DNA of 64,000 bases. Source: Halomonas beimenensis (GTDB taxonomy: Bacteria; Pseudomonadota; Gammaproteobacteria; Pseudomonadales; Halomonadaceae). The stretch is from positions 434,001 through 498,000 of the forward strand of contig NZ_CP021435.1 in NCBI RefSeq assembly GCF_002549795.1, in the 5' to 3' direction. The translations under genes were made by a program, and so were the position numbers. Below the pieces are notes generated by a model that was not told where the DNA came from, did no database searches, and worked only from the letters and a program-made list of their open reading frames with translations. Position 1 is the first letter of the stretch. Each line of letters begins with the position of its first letter. Below, piece by piece: positions 1-9,631 of this stretch.

Positions 1-946
1 TCTCCTTCGCCTCGCCGGGCCCGTTGACCACGCAGCCGATCACCGAGACGTCGAGCGGAGTGAGCACGTCGTCGAGGCGTTCCTCGAGGGCGTTCATGGT
101 GCCGATGACGTCGAAGTTCTGGCGCGAGCAGCTGGGGCAGGCGACGAAGTTGATGCCCTTGGCGCGCAGCCGCAGGCTCTTGAGCATGTCGAAGCCGACC
201 TTGACCTCCTCGACGGGATCGGCGGCCAGCGACACCCGGATGGTGTCGCCGATGCCGTCCATCAGCAGCATGCCCAGCCCGATGGACGACTTGACGGTGC
301 CCGAGCGCAGCCCGCCGGCCTCGGTGATGCCGAGGTGCAGCGGCTGCTCGATACGGCCGGCCAGGTCACGGTAGGCGGCCACGGCCATGAAGACATCGGA
401 GGCCTTGACGCTGACCTTGAAGTCCGGGAAGTCCAGGCGGTCCAGGTGGTCGATATGGCGCATCGCCGACTCGACCAGGGCCTCGGGGGTGGGTTCGCCG
501 TACTTCTTCTGCAGGTCCTTCTCGAGCGAGCCGGCGTTGACGCCGATGCGGATCGGGATGCCGTTGTCCCGGGCCGCCGACACCACTGCCCGGACCCGGT
601 CCTCGCGGCCGATGTTGCCGGGGTTGATGCGCAGGCAGTCGACGCCCAGCTCGGCGACGCGCAGGGCGATACGGTAGTCGAAGTGGATGTCCGCCACCAG
701 GGGCACGTCCACCTCGCGCTTGATGCGGCCGAAGGCCTCGGCGGCGTCCATGCTGGGCACCGAGACCCGCACGATGTCGGCGCCGGCCGTCTCCAGCTGG
801 CGGATCTGCGCCACGGTGGCGGCCACGTCCAGGGTGTCGGTGTTGGTCATGCTCTGGACGGAGATGGGGGCGCCGCCGCCGACCGGCACCTGGCCGACAT
901 GGATGCGGCGCGACTGGCGTCGGGTGATGGGCGATGTAGCGTGCAT
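1..946 (-). CDS. ispG: 4-hydroxy-3-methylbut-2-enyl diphosphate synthase (flavodoxin), 3' end outside window
   Basis: IspG (GcpE) converts the cyclic diphosphate MEcPP to HMBPP in the MEP isoprenoid pathway, using a 4Fe-4S cluster. The reverse strand reads [18 protein letters not shown], then the family stretches [31 protein letters not shown] and, near the window edge, [10 protein letters not shown], which carries cluster cysteines. The ATG at 946 lies 7 bp after the rodZ stop, so the two genes are probably cotranscribed. About 315 codons are present. The C-terminus, with the last cluster cysteine region, runs off position 1. Confidence 0.96.
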   Translation of the reverse strand, partial: MHATSPITRRQSRRIHVGQVPVGGGAPISVQSMTNTDTLDVAATVAQIRQLETAGADIVRVSVPSMDAAEAFGRIKREVDVPLVADIHFDYRIALRVAELGVDCLRINPGNIGREDRVRAVVSAARDNGIPIRIGVNAGSLEKDLQKKYGEPTPEALVESAMRHIDHLDRLDFPDFKVSVKASDVFMAVAAYRDLAGRIEQPLHLGITEAGGLRSGTVKSSIGLGMLLMDGIGDTIRVSLAADPVEEVKVGFDMLKSLRLRAKGINFVACPSCSRQNFDVIGTMNALEERLDDVLTPLDVSVIGCVVNGPGEAKE

Positions 947-953
947 GTCGGAC

Positions 954-1976
954 TCATTCTCCCAGGGTGAATCGGGCGACGTTGTTGGCGCCGGTACGCG
1001 GCGCCAGGTCCACGGGCTCGCCGCGCCAGACGAGCTCGACGCCGGTGGCGTTGCCCACGGTCAGGCGGAAGGGCGGCTCGCCTTCGACGCGCGCCGTGGT
1101 GCCGGGTTCCTGAAGACCGACGAAGACGCGCTCATTGTTGGCGTCGAAGATCTCGGTCCAGGACTGCTCGTTGAAGGTCAGCTCCAGCACTCGAGCGTCC
1201 CCGGTCGGCTCGGTGGGGGCGGGGGCCGCCTCGTCCGTCTCGCCGGACGGCTCGGCCTCGGGGGACGCTTCGGTGCCGGCGGTGGCGATCGCCTCCTCGG
1301 TCGCGGGGGCGTCGGTGCCGGACTCGGGCTCGGCCGGCGACGGGGAGGCGGTTTCGGCGGCGGCCGGGGCCGGCGACTCGGGGGCTTCGGCGGGCGCCGG
1401 CTGCTCGGCGGCGGTGGCGACTCGGCTGCTCCAGTCCTCGTCCGTCCCGGCGTTCCCGGTCACCGGCTCGCCATCGTCCCCGGTGATGGTCGTGGTGCCG
1501 TCGAGGCTGTCCACGGCCACCGGGGCGTTGTCCCCCGGGGTGGGCGGCTGGCTGCCGCCGCGACTCTGCCACCACAGCAGGGTCAGGCCGACCAGGCCGG
1601 CGATGACCACCAGGGTGGCGAGGCGGAACAACCAGGCGCCGAGGCGCGAGGGCGGCTTGTTGACCACGTGCACCGGGGTGACCTTGCGCTCCAGGTCGTC
1701 CGTGCCGACCCGAGCCTGGTAGGCGGCCAGCACCTGCTCGGGGTCCAGGTCCAGCAGGCTGGCGTAGCTGCGCAGGTAGCCGCGCCGGTAGGTGGCGATC
1801 GGCACCTCGTCGTAGTCGTCTCGCTCCAGACCGTCGATCACGGCCGGGCGCAGGTTCAGGGCCTCGGCGACCTCGTCCCGCGACAGCTCCATGGCCTCGC
1901 GGGCGCGGCGTAGCATCTCGCCGGGCGAAGCCTGGGCGGCGGAGACGTCGGGCTCCTGATGTGGGGTGTCGCTCAT
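954..1976 (-). CDS. rodZ: RodZ-like cell-shape protein (HTH, one membrane segment, DUF4115)
   Basis: RodZ links MreB to the cell-wall elongation machinery in the inner membrane. Residues about 20-90 form a Cro/CI-type helix-turn-helix, and residues about 113-136 are one hydrophobic segment. A long Ala/Pro/Glu/Thr low-complexity periplasmic linker follows, then a C-terminal beta-rich DUF4115-type domain ending in NVARFTLGE. Length (340 residues) matches the family. It sits between pilF and ispG, the usual proteobacterial order. The linker is compositionally biased, so alignment there will be poor. Confidence 0.93.
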   Translation of the reverse strand: MSDTPHQEPDVSAAQASPGEMLRRAREAMELSRDEVAEALNLRPAVIDGLERDDYDEVPIATYRRGYLRSYASLLDLDPEQVLAAYQARVGTDDLERKVTPVHVVNKPPSRLGAWLFRLATLVVIAGLVGLTLLWWQSRGGSQPPTPGDNAPVAVDSLDGTTTITGDDGEPVTGNAGTDEDWSSRVATAAEQPAPAEAPESPAPAAAETASPSPAEPESGTDAPATEEAIATAGTEASPEAEPSGETDEAAPAPTEPTGDARVLELTFNEQSWTEIFDANNERVFVGLQEPGTTARVEGEPPFRLTVGNATGVELVWRGEPVDLAPRTGANNVARFTLGE

Positions 1977-2005
1977 GGCGGGGCATCCTTCATTGGGAAA
2001 CGGGG

Positions 2006-2725
2006 TCAGGGCGCGTCATCGGGAGACGCCGCCACCCGGTCGCCACGGGCCTGATCCAGGTCGCGTGCCAGCCGCCGCGCCGCCGGCGTGGGGCCGGCCA
2101 GGCGCATGAAGGTCTCGAGTTGGCGCTCGGCGCGGGCGTAATGGCCCTGCTCGTAATCGAGCTGGGCCAGGCGCAGGTAACTGCCCGGCTGGCGCGGATC
2201 GATGCTCTGGGCGCGCATCAGGCTCTCGCGGGCGGCCGTGAGGTCGCCGAGGCGGCGCTGACACTGGCCCAGGTTGGTGAACAGCTGGGCGCGGTTGGCG
2301 TACTGGGTATCGGCGGCGGCCTGCTCGAGCTGGTGGCAGGCCTCGCGGATGCGTCCCTGATCATACAGGAAGGCGGCATAGTTGTTGCGTGCCCGGGTCA
2401 GGTCGGGGGCGGCCTCGAGGGCGCGACGAAAGGTGTCGTCGGCCAGCGCCGCCTCGCCCTGGCGCTGGTAGACGATGGCCATGGCCTGGAGGGCCTCGGC
2501 GTCCTCGGGGGCGATCTCCAGGGCACGGTCCAGGGCCGAGAGGGCCCGGGGCAGGTTGACGCGCTCCAGGTAGGCCATTCCCAGCCGGGTGTAGGCGTCC
2601 ACCGGGTCGGCGTCCGCGCTGGGCGTGGTCGGGCCGGGTTGGGAGGCACAACCGGTCAACCAGAGGGTGCTTGCCAGGAGGATGGTGACGGTGAACTGTC
2701 GAAGACCGGGCGGGCGACGTGTCAT
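2006..2725 (-). CDS. pilF: type IV pilus biogenesis/stability lipoprotein PilF (PilW), TPR protein
   Basis: PilF is the outer-membrane pilotin that helps the PilQ secretin assemble. The start at 2725 gives MTRRPPGLRQFT, a hydrophobic stretch and the lipobox LTGC, so the mature protein begins at the cysteine. Tandem TPR repeats follow (AYTRLGMAYLE, ARNNYAAFLYDQG, QLFTNLGQCQRRLG, SYLRLAQLDYEQG). An upstream in-frame extension to 2938 is open but lacks a signal peptide logic and runs into rlmN. Predicted length is 239 residues. It lies between rlmN and rodZ, as in Pseudomonas and Halomonas. Confidence 0.92.
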   Translation of the reverse strand: MTRRPPGLRQFTVTILLASTLWLTGCASQPGPTTPSADADPVDAYTRLGMAYLERVNLPRALSALDRALEIAPEDAEALQAMAIVYQRQGEAALADDTFRRALEAAPDLTRARNNYAAFLYDQGRIREACHQLEQAAADTQYANRAQLFTNLGQCQRRLGDLTAARESLMRAQSIDPRQPGSYLRLAQLDYEQGHYARAERQLETFMRLAGPTPAARRLARDLDQARGDRVAASPDDAP

Positions 2726-2837
2726 GGCATCCTCTCGGAAGGCGGGCGGTGCACGGCGCGCACCTCCCGGCCGTTGATGAAAAAAAGCCCGATCATCAAA
2801 GCGTCGTGCCCGATGGAAGTCAAGGCGACGACCCCGT

Positions 2838-3965
2838 TCAGTCGGCGTCCAGCTGGATCGACTGGATGTAGCGGGCATGGCGCTTGGTGCGATCCTTGAC
2901 GCGACCCACCAGCTGGCCGCAGGCGGCATCGATGTCATCGCCGCGAGTCGAGCGGATCGGGGCCGTGTAGCCGAGCTCGTAGAGCCACTGCTGGAAACGC
3001 ATCACCTGGTTGCGGGATGGCTTCTCGTAGCCCGAGTGAGGGAAGGGGTTGAACGGGATCAGGTTGATCTTGCAGGGCAGCTCGTCGAGCAGTTCGGCGA
3101 GTTGGCGGGCATGCTCCTGCTGGTCGTTCACGTCCTTGATCAGGGTGTACTCGATGGTGATCATCCGGGTGTCGTCGCACTTGGCCAGGTAGCGCTGGCA
3201 GGCGTCGAGCAGGGTCCGGATGTCGTACTTGCGATTGAGCGGTACCAGCTCGTTGCGCAACTCGTCGTTGGCGGCATGCAGCGAGATGGCCAGGCTCACG
3301 TCGAGTTCGTCGCCGAGCCGGTCGAGCATCGGCACCACGCCGGAGGTGGAGAGGGTGACGCGGCGCTTGGAGAGGCCATAGCCGTTGTCGTCGAGCATCA
3401 GCTTCATGGCCGGCACGACGTTGTCGTAGTTCAGCAGCGGCTCGCCCATGCCCATCATCACCACGTTGGTGACCGGACGGTTGGCGGTGTCCTTGCGCGG
3501 GCCGAAGCTGTTGCTGGCGACCCAGACCTGGCCGATGATCTCGGCCGCGGTGAGGTTGCGCTGGAAGCCCTGCTTGCCGGTCGAGCAGAAGCTGCAGTCC
3601 AGCGAGCAGCCGACCTGTGAGGACACGCAGAGGGTGCGGCGCTTGCCGTTCTCGGCGGGGATCAGCACCGTCTCCACGTAGCTGCCGTCTTCCACTTCCA
3701 GGACCCACTTGCGGGTGCCGTCGCTGGAGGTGCCCTCGTAGACCACGCCGGGGCCCCGGATCTCGGCGACCTCTTCCAGGCGGGCACGCAGTGCCTTGGA
3801 CAGGTTGGTCATGGCCGCGAAGTCGTCGCAGCCCTCATGATGGATCCATTTCATCACCTGGGCGGCACGGAACTTCTTCTCGCCGATGGAGAGGAAGAAG
3901 GCTTCCATCTCCTGGCGGGTCATGCCGAGCAGGTTGGTGCGTTGGGGAGCGGTCGTGGCGGTCAT
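2838..3965 (-). CDS. rlmN: 23S rRNA (A2503-C2)/tRNA (A37-C2) methyltransferase RlmN
   Basis: Radical-SAM enzyme that methylates C2 of A2503 in 23S rRNA and A37 in some tRNAs. The 4Fe-4S motif C120-SLD-C-SF-C127 is intact. The methyl-carrying active cysteine is visible near residue 349 in [12 protein letters not shown]. The glycine-rich SAM motif [14 protein letters not shown] is also present. Length (375) is normal. It lies downstream of ndk and upstream of pilF, all on the minus strand. Confidence 0.97.
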   Translation of the reverse strand: MTATTAPQRTNLLGMTRQEMEAFFLSIGEKKFRAAQVMKWIHHEGCDDFAAMTNLSKALRARLEEVAEIRGPGVVYEGTSSDGTRKWVLEVEDGSYVETVLIPAENGKRRTLCVSSQVGCSLDCSFCSTGKQGFQRNLTAAEIIGQVWVASNSFGPRKDTANRPVTNVVMMGMGEPLLNYDNVVPAMKLMLDDNGYGLSKRRVTLSTSGVVPMLDRLGDELDVSLAISLHAANDELRNELVPLNRKYDIRTLLDACQRYLAKCDDTRMITIEYTLIKDVNDQQEHARQLAELLDELPCKINLIPFNPFPHSGYEKPSRNQVMRFQQWLYELGYTAPIRSTRGDDIDAACGQLVGRVKDRTKRHARYIQSIQLDAD

Positions 3966-4026
3966 GGCAATCAGGGGAGTCGGTGGGGGCGGGCGGGGGC
4001 AGAACGCCCCCGCCGGCGACAGGCAA

Positions 4027-4455
4027 TCAGCCGCGCGGGCAGATCTCGCTGTCCTGGAAGAAGTACGCGATCTCGCGGGCCGCGGATTCCGGGGAATCGG
4101 AACCGTGGACGGCGTTGGCGTCGATGGACTGGGCGAAGTCGGCGCGGATGGTGCCGGGCTCGGCTTCCTTCGGGTTGGTGGCGCCCATCAGGTCACGGTT
4201 GGCGGCGATGGCGTTCTCGCCTTCCAGCACCTGGACGATCACCGGGCCGGAGGTCATGAAGCCGACCAGGTCGCCGAAGAAGGGACGCTCCTTGTGCTCG
4301 GCGTAGAAGCCCTCGGCCTGCTCCTGGGAGAGGTGCAGCATCTTGGCGGCGACGATCTGCAGGCCGGCCTTCTCGAAGCGGCTCTCGATCTCGCCGATGA
4401 CGTTCTTGGCGACGGCGTCGGGCTTGATGATGGACAGGGTACGTTCGGTAGCCAT
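4027..4455 (-). CDS. ndk: nucleoside diphosphate kinase
   Basis: Transfers the gamma phosphate of ATP to NDPs through a phosphohistidine. The start at 4455 gives [18 protein letters not shown], the classic N-terminus. The catalytic histidine is H117 in NAVHGSDS. Length is 142 residues, as expected. A longer open frame upstream (to 4605) is GC-driven and contains the promoter and leader hairpin, so it was not used. Confidence 0.97.
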   Translation of the reverse strand: MATERTLSIIKPDAVAKNVIGEIESRFEKAGLQIVAAKMLHLSQEQAEGFYAEHKERPFFGDLVGFMTSGPVIVQVLEGENAIAANRDLMGATNPKEAEPGTIRADFAQSIDANAVHGSDSPESAAREIAYFFQDSEICPRG

Positions 4456-4493
4456 GGGGCGTGTCTCCAGTCTGGAAAGTGACGAGCGTGACG

Positions 4494-4530
4494 CCCCGCG
4501 CCGCCCCGGGAGGACCGGGGCGGCGCGGGG
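4494..4530 (-). other. 16-bp perfect hairpin in the ndk leader
   Basis: CCCCGCGCCGCCCCGG and its exact complement flank a 5-nt loop (GAGGA). It lies between the probable ndk promoter (4576-4605) and the ndk start at 4455, so it would be part of the 5' untranslated RNA. No U-tract follows on either strand. It could be an mRNA-stability or attenuation structure, or a weak terminator for iscA. Confidence 0.5.
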
Positions 4531-4575
4531 ACGGGGAATCGGTGCGGTCCGGCGCCGGGCGCCGGTTGGGCGCAG

Positions 4576-4605
4576 AGTATACCGCTCCGGGGCGGCAATG
4601 AACAA
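4576..4605 (-). promoter_or_regulatory. candidate sigma-70 promoter for ndk
   Basis: On the minus strand, TTGTTC is followed by an 18-bp spacer and TATACT, an AT-rich island in very GC-rich sequence just downstream of iscA. Transcription would start about 110 nt before ndk and include the 4494-4530 hairpin. Confidence 0.5.
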
Positions 4606-4623
4606 TCGCGCCCACGGCGCGCT

Positions 4624-4950
4624 TCAGACGCTGAAGCTCTCGCCGCAGCCGCACTCGTCCTTGACGTTGGGGTTGCGGAAGCGGAAGTAGCGGTTCAGGC
4701 CCTCGGACACGTAGTCGACCTCGCTGCCGTCGAGCATCTCCAGCGCCTCGGGGGCCACGTAGACCTTGACCCCGTGCTCCTCGACGATCACGTCGTCGTT
4801 GGCGGCCTCGTCGGCGAAGTCGAGGACGTAGCTGTAGCCGGAGCAGCCGCTGGGCTTGACCGAGACCCGCAGGCCCAGGCCGTGCCCGCGCTCGTCGAGG
4901 ACCCGGCGGATCTGCTCGGCGGCGGCGGTGGTGATCGATAGGTGCGCCAT
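4624..4950 (-). CDS. iscA: iron-sulfur cluster assembly protein IscA
   Basis: A-type Fe-S carrier of the HesB/IscA family, 108 residues. The three cluster-binding cysteines are visible as SGCSGY near residue 36 and the C-terminal ECGCGES motif. The ending NPNVKDECGCGES matches IscA more than ErpA. It starts 25 bp after iscS ends. IscU, HscB, HscA and ferredoxin, which normally follow in isc operons, are missing; the next gene is ndk. Confidence 0.93.
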   Translation of the reverse strand: MAHLSITTAAAEQIRRVLDERGHGLGLRVSVKPSGCSGYSYVLDFADEAANDDVIVEEHGVKVYVAPEALEMLDGSEVDYVSEGLNRYFRFRNPNVKDECGCGESFSV

Positions 4951-4975
4951 GATGGTCTCCTGCAGGAAAATGAGG

Positions 4976-6124
4976 CTATCGGCGCAGCCCGGTCAGGGCG
5001 TGCCGCAGGGCCTCCAGGGCCCGGTCGATGTCGGCCTCGGTGGTGAAGCGTCCGAAGCTGAAGCGCAGCGAGGCCAGCGCCAGGCGACGGGGCACGCCGA
5101 TGCCCTTCAGTACATAGGATGGCTCGACACTGGCCGAATTGCAGGCCGAGCCGGTGGACAGGGCGATGTCGCGCAGCGCCATGAGCAGCGACTCGCCATC
5201 GACGCCCTCGAAGGCCAGGTTGAGGATGTTGGGTACCGCCGTCTCGATGGCGGTGTTGCGATGGATGCCCTCCAGGTCCTCCAGGCCGGCCAGCAGGCGG
5301 TCACGCAGGTCGCGGATGCGGGCCTGGTCGGCGTCCCCCTCGCGGCCGGCGATGGCGAAGGCCTCGCCCATGCCGACGATCTGGTGGGTCGGGAGGGTGC
5401 CCGAGCGCATGCCGCGCTCGTGGCCGCCGCCGTGGATCAGCGCCTCGAGGCGGATGTCCGGATCTCGCCTGACGTAGAGGGCGCCGATGCCCTTGGGGCC
5501 GTAGGCCTTGTGGCCGGACAGCGACATCAGGTCGATGCCCAGGCTCGACACGTCCAGAGGCAGCCGGCCCACCGCCTGGGCGGCATCCACATGGAAGACG
5601 GCCCCGCCGGCATGGACCACCTCGGCCAGGGCGGCCAGGTCGTGGATGCTGCCCAGCTCGTTGTTCACCGCCATCAGCGAGACCAGGACGGTGTCCTCGC
5701 GCATGGCCGCGCGCAGCGCCTCGGGGGTGATCCGACCATCGGTCTCCGGGGTCAGCCAGGTGACCTCGAAGCCTTCCCGCTCCAGGGCCCTGGCGGTGTC
5801 CACCACCGCCTTGTGCTCGATGATCGAGGTCACCAGGTGGCGGCCCCGCGACCGGTTGGCGCGCATGAAGCCGGTCAGCGCCAGGTTGTCGGCCTCGGTG
5901 GCGCCGCTGGTCCAGACGATCTCCCGGGGATCGGCGCCGATCAGGTCGGCGACCTGGCGGCGGGCGCCCTCCACGGCCTGTTCCGCCTGCCAGCCCAGCA
6001 TATGGCTGCGCGAGGCGGGATTGGCGAAGATGCCGTCCAGGGTCAGGTGGCGGCTCATGATCTCGGCGACCCGGGGATCGACCGGGGTGGTGGCGGCGTA
6101 ATCGAGGTAGACGGGTGCGCTCAT
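4976..6124 (-). CDS. iscS: cysteine desulfurase IscS
   Basis: PLP enzyme that takes sulfur from cysteine for Fe-S clusters and tRNA thiolation. Start at 6124 gives [16 protein letters not shown]. The PLP lysine is K206 in [12 protein letters not shown], and the persulfide cysteine is C328 in [10 protein letters not shown], both at E. coli IscS positions. Length is 382 residues, slightly shorter than E. coli (404) at the C-terminus, which in E. coli contributes to IscU docking. That shortening fits the absence of iscU from this locus, but this is inference. It lies 47 bp downstream of iscR. Confidence 0.96.
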   Translation of the reverse strand: MSAPVYLDYAATTPVDPRVAEIMSRHLTLDGIFANPASRSHMLGWQAEQAVEGARRQVADLIGADPREIVWTSGATEADNLALTGFMRANRSRGRHLVTSIIEHKAVVDTARALEREGFEVTWLTPETDGRITPEALRAAMREDTVLVSLMAVNNELGSIHDLAALAEVVHAGGAVFHVDAAQAVGRLPLDVSSLGIDLMSLSGHKAYGPKGIGALYVRRDPDIRLEALIHGGGHERGMRSGTLPTHQIVGMGEAFAIAGREGDADQARIRDLRDRLLAGLEDLEGIHRNTAIETAVPNILNLAFEGVDGESLLMALRDIALSTGSACNSASVEPSYVLKGIGVPRRLALASLRFSFGRFTTEADIDRALEALRHALTGLRR

Positions 6125-6171
6125 GGGCTCGTGGCGATGGTGGCGGATCGGGGACGGCGAGGCCGTCGATG

Positions 6172-6642
6172 TCAGGGGGACGCGGTCGGGATCTGGTCGT
6201 CGTCGAGGCGGCGACGCTGGCGTTCGGCGATATGCCGGAATTCCTCGCGCCCGGCCAGCTGTCCCAGGGTCACGCCCTCGAGGAAGCCGTGGATCTGCTC
6301 GGACAGCTCGTTCCACAGGTGGTGGGTCAGGCAGGTATCGCCCTGCTGGCAGTCCGAGAGCCCGCCGCAGCGGGTGGTGTCCACCGATTCGTTGACGGCG
6401 TCGATGACCCGGGCCACCGAGATGGCGTCGGGGTTCATCGCGAGCAGGTAGCCGCCGCCCGGGCCGCGCACGCTGTCGACCAGTCTCGCGCGCCGCAGGC
6501 GGGCGAACAGCTGCTCAAGGTAGGACAGCGAGATCTCCTGGCGCTTCGAGATGTCGGCGAGGCTGATGGGGCCCTCGTCGGCATTCATGGTCAGGTCGAG
6601 CATGGCGGTGACGGCGTAGCGTCCCTTGGTGGTCAGGCGCAT
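6172..6642 (-). CDS. iscR: Rrf2-family Fe-S regulator IscR
   Basis: IscR senses Fe-S status with a 2Fe-2S cluster and represses isc genes. An N-terminal winged helix ([17 protein letters not shown]) is followed by the ligands C92, C98, C104 and H107 in [18 protein letters not shown], at the same positions as E. coli IscR. 156 residues. It heads the iscR-iscS-iscA run and is likely autoregulated through the site at 6723-6755. Confidence 0.96.
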   Translation of the reverse strand: MRLTTKGRYAVTAMLDLTMNADEGPISLADISKRQEISLSYLEQLFARLRRARLVDSVRGPGGGYLLAMNPDAISVARVIDAVNESVDTTRCGGLSDCQQGDTCLTHHLWNELSEQIHGFLEGVTLGQLAGREEFRHIAERQRRRLDDDQIPTASP

Positions 6643-6722
6643 GGGGCACTCACCTCGGCACCGGCGCGGGCGTCGGTAGTCGGTGAATCGGGCCGACGCC
6701 CGGACGGGCGTCGGATAGGCGA

Positions 6723-6755
6723 ATCATTATGATAAAGCCCGAGTGCGGCGGTCAA
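6723..6755 (-). promoter_or_regulatory. iscR promoter with overlapping ATCATTATGAT palindrome
   Basis: On the minus strand TTGACC (6755-6750) and CATAAT (6731-6726) are separated by 18 bp. The -10 lies inside a perfect 11-bp palindrome (6723-6733), placed where a repressor such as IscR would block RNA polymerase. The -35 overlaps the cysE stop codon. The palindrome is not a textbook type 1 IscR box, so the ligand is inference. Confidence 0.6.
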
Positions 6756-7615
6756 CCATTGTCTCGGGGCTTGTCGGCCGGCGCCTGGGGAGAGGCGCCC
6801 TCGGTGGCCTCGCCGCGCTGGCCGCAGCCGGTCTCGGCATCCTCCAGGATGTTGGCGAAGTCCTCGTCGTCCAGCTCGGGGAGGCGACCGTCGCGAAACC
6901 CGGCATCGATCTTGCGCAGCGTCGAGCACATGCGCTCGATGCGCTCGTCCACCGCGTGCATGTGGTCGAGCATCGCCTGCATGGAGCGGGCCACCGGGTC
7001 CGGCATGTCCTGGCTCACGCCGTAGGCGTCGAACCCGAACTTGCGCCGCATGGCTTCCCGGCGTTCGGGATCCACGGCGAGCGGCTCGGTTTCGTCGGGC
7101 TCGCGGCGCTGGACCACCTTGCCGGGGATGCCGACCACGGTGGCGCCGGCCGGCACCTCCTTGGTGACCACGGCGTTGGAGCCGACCTTGGCCCCGGCGC
7201 CCACGGAGAAGGGACCGAGGATCTTGGCGCCGGCGCCGACGATGACGCCGTCCTCCAGGGTGGGGTGGCGCTTGCCCTTGTTCCAGCTGGTGCCGCCCAG
7301 GGTGACGCCCTGATAGAGGGTGACGTCGTCGCCGACCTCGGCGGTCTCGCCGATCACCACGCCCATGCCGTGATCGATGAAGAAGCGCCGGCCGATGGTG
7401 GCGCCCGGATGGATCTCGATGCCGGTGAACCAGCGGGCCAGGCTCGACAGGGTGCGGGCCAGCCACTTGAGGTTCCTGCGCCACAGCCAGTGACTCAGGC
7501 GGTGGGCGAGCAGGGCATGCAGACCGGGATAGTTGGTGAGCACTTCCAGGAAGTTGCGCGCCGCCGGGTCACGGGCGAATACGCTGTTGATGTCCTCGCG
7601 CAGACGTTGAAACAT
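6752..7615 (-). CDS. cysE: serine O-acetyltransferase
   Basis: Makes O-acetylserine for cysteine synthesis. An N-terminal helical domain is followed by left-handed beta-helix hexapeptide repeats ([36 protein letters not shown]) with catalytic histidine/aspartate in [10 protein letters not shown]. 287 residues; the last 90 or so are a longer-than-usual hydrophilic tail, as seen in Pseudomonas-type CysE. Its place next to iscR supplies cysteine to IscS. The stop overlaps the iscR -35 element. Confidence 0.95.
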   Translation of the reverse strand: MFQRLREDINSVFARDPAARNFLEVLTNYPGLHALLAHRLSHWLWRRNLKWLARTLSSLARWFTGIEIHPGATIGRRFFIDHGMGVVIGETAEVGDDVTLYQGVTLGGTSWNKGKRHPTLEDGVIVGAGAKILGPFSVGAGAKVGSNAVVTKEVPAGATVVGIPGKVVQRREPDETEPLAVDPERREAMRRKFGFDAYGVSQDMPDPVARSMQAMLDHMHAVDERIERMCSTLRKIDAGFRDGRLPELDDEDFANILEDAETGCGQRGEATEGASPQAPADKPRDNG

Positions 7616-7691
7616 GCGGCGATCCTTGGGTGGAGGAGCGAGACGATTCCTTCATAGTGGGGGTGCGGCGGGACGGCTTCAAGCCGTGGGC

Positions 7692-8441
7692 TCAGTCGTC
7701 TTCGCGGCGCGGTACCAGGCGCTCGGTGTAGGACAGGATGCCGCGCAGGATATTGAGCTCCATGCGCTCCGGCCGGGCGCGCAGGGTGAAGCGCCGCAGC
7801 CGGGCCATCAGCTGGCGCGGGGTGGTCGGGTCGTGGAAGCCGATGGCGATCAGGGTGCGCTCCAGGTGGGCGAAGTAGTGCTCGAGCTCCTCATGGCTGG
7901 CCAGCGGCTGCTCGGGCGCGGGGGCTTCCGGTTCGGCCTCCTGCCGGGCGAGCCAGGCCAGCCGGCATTCGTAGGCCAGGACCTGGACCGCGGCGGCCAG
8001 GTTCAGGGAGCTGAAATCCGGGTTGGTGGGGATGTGCACGTGGGCGTGGCAGCGCTGCAACTCGGCGTTGGTCAGGCCGCTGTCCTCGCGGCCGAACACC
8101 AGCGCCACGCGGCGCTCCGGTGCGGCGAGCTCCTCGGGCAGCCGCTCGCCGAGCGCGCGGGGCGTGATCATCGGCCAGGGCAGGGTGCGCGAGCGGGCGC
8201 TGGCGCCCACCACCAGGGTGCAGTCGGCCACCGCCTCCTCCAGGGTCTCCACCGTCCGGGCGCCATGGACCAGGGCGTCGGCCCCGGAGGCCCGCGACAC
8301 CGTGTCCGCGGTCAGCGGTTCGCAGCGTGGCGCCACCAGGGCCAGGTCCGTCAGGCCCATGTTGTGCATGGCGCGGGCGGTGCCGCCGATGTTGCCGGGG
8401 TGACTGGTGCCGATCAGGACGATGCGGATGTGCTCGAGCAT
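7692..8441 (-). CDS. trmJ: tRNA (cytidine/uridine-2'-O)-methyltransferase TrmJ
   Basis: SPOUT-family enzyme that methylates the ribose at position 32 of tRNA. Family motifs seen are IGTSHPGNIGGTARAMHNMG, LVFGREDSGLTNAEL and the knot region IPTNPDFSSLNLAAAV. 249 residues. It lies just upstream of cysE and divergent from suhB, the usual gammaproteobacterial arrangement. Confidence 0.95.
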   Translation of the reverse strand: MLEHIRIVLIGTSHPGNIGGTARAMHNMGLTDLALVAPRCEPLTADTVSRASGADALVHGARTVETLEEAVADCTLVVGASARSRTLPWPMITPRALGERLPEELAAPERRVALVFGREDSGLTNAELQRCHAHVHIPTNPDFSSLNLAAAVQVLAYECRLAWLARQEAEPEAPAPEQPLASHEELEHYFAHLERTLIAIGFHDPTTPRQLMARLRRFTLRARPERMELNILRGILSYTERLVPRREDD

Positions 8442-8590
8442 GGGAGACTTCCGGTTGGAGCTGTCGAAGATGGGAAAAGGCGCAGTCTAGCATGCTGGGG
8501 TCGAGCTTAGCGCGTGGCGCGGGACTCGCGCTTCTGCTAGGATGCGCGCCGACCCGTTCTTTAACACCACCGACTCCCCAAGGCCCGATC

Positions 8591-9385
8591 ATGCATCCGA
8601 TGGTCCAATTCGCGCTGCGTGCCGCTCGCAGTGCCGGCGAACAGTTCCTGCGTGTCCGTGAGCGCATCGAGAACGCCCACGAAGAACACAACCTCGACAA
8701 GCTGCTCGAGGATACCGCCCGCAACGCCGAGACGTTGATCGTGCGACAGCTGTCCCGCGGCTATCCCCAGCATGGCGTCGTCGGTCGCTACACCCCCTAC
8801 CGTGCCGGTGAGGGCGAGGGACGCGACGTGCTGTGGCGCATCGAACCCTTCCACGGCTACTCCAATCTGGCGGTCGCCGCCCCCGGCTTCGCGCTGTCGC
8901 TGGTTTGCCTGGTCAAGGGCCGTCCGGAGCATGCGGTGGTGATCTGCCCCTTCAGCGATGACGAGTATCTGGCCAGCCGGGGCCGTGGCGCCCAGCTAAA
9001 CGGCAAGCGCATCCGCGTCTCCAAGGCCACCTCGATCACCGGGACGCGCATCGCCATGAGCCTGCCCGAGGCCGGGTTGCGCGCCCGCCTGCTGCCGTCC
9101 TACCTGACCCTGACCCAGCAGCTGGCGCCCCACGTGGAGTTGGTGCGCGCCTCCGGCAGCGGCCTGCTGGACCTGGCCGAGCTGGCCGCCGGCCGGGTCG
9201 ATGCCGCCTTGGGGCTGGGGCTCGAAGAGCAGGACCTGCAGGTCGGCTCGCTGCTGCTCAAGGAGGCCGGCGCGCTGCAGGGCACGCCGGACGGCCAGCC
9301 GTCGGTGAGCGTCGAGGGGCAGCTGATGGCCGCCGGTCCGCGCCTGTTCAAGGCCCTGCTCAAGCAGCTCAAGCCTCACTTCTGA
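8591..9385 (+). CDS. suhB: SuhB-family protein with degenerate inositol monophosphatase site
   Basis: SuhB is an inositol-monophosphatase homologue that in E. coli also joins the Nus antitermination complex on rRNA operons. The fold is clear: MHPMVQFALRAARSAGEQFL, RGRGAQLNGKRIRVS, LAELAAGRVDAAL. The metal and substrate residues are changed, however. The GEES-type glutamate loop reads VGRYTPY, and the DPLDGTTN motif reads EPFHGYSN (Asp to Glu, Asp to His, Thr to Tyr). The last metal Asp remains in EEQDLQVG. Catalysis is therefore doubtful, and a structural/Nus role is more likely. Length 264. Start chosen at the conserved MHP. Confidence 0.88.
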   Translation: MHPMVQFALRAARSAGEQFLRVRERIENAHEEHNLDKLLEDTARNAETLIVRQLSRGYPQHGVVGRYTPYRAGEGEGRDVLWRIEPFHGYSNLAVAAPGFALSLVCLVKGRPEHAVVICPFSDDEYLASRGRGAQLNGKRIRVSKATSITGTRIAMSLPEAGLRARLLPSYLTLTQQLAPHVELVRASGSGLLDLAELAAGRVDAALGLGLEEQDLQVGSLLLKEAGALQGTPDGQPSVSVEGQLMAAGPRLFKALLKQLKPHF

Positions 9386-9430
9386 GGGAACGCCGCGGCT
9401 TGGCGGCGCTCCCGCTGCCGGGAACCCTCG

Positions 9431-9467
9431 AGACGCCCCCGCGGTCCTGCCGCGGGGGCGTCTTGCG
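9431..9467 (+). terminator. intrinsic terminator after suhB
   Basis: A 14-bp perfect stem (AGACGCCCCCGCGG with its complement) around a 5-nt loop TCCTG, ending in TCTTGCGTT. The U-tract is weak but the hairpin is very stable and lies 45 bp after the suhB stop. The rest of 9468-9631 shows no gene and presumably carries the promoter of the next ORF. Confidence 0.7.
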
Positions 9468-9631
9468 TTCGGTAGGGGTTACATCCGGTGACATTCACAA
9501 GGCTGTTCTGAGCGGGCCAGTGGGTGTAGCTTGGGGGTGACCGGTGGCGTTCGGCGCCCCGGCTTCATGCGTCCCCGGCGTCGACGCTCGCCGAAGCCGG
9601 GCCATGACCCTCACCCGCGAGAGGAGTGATG

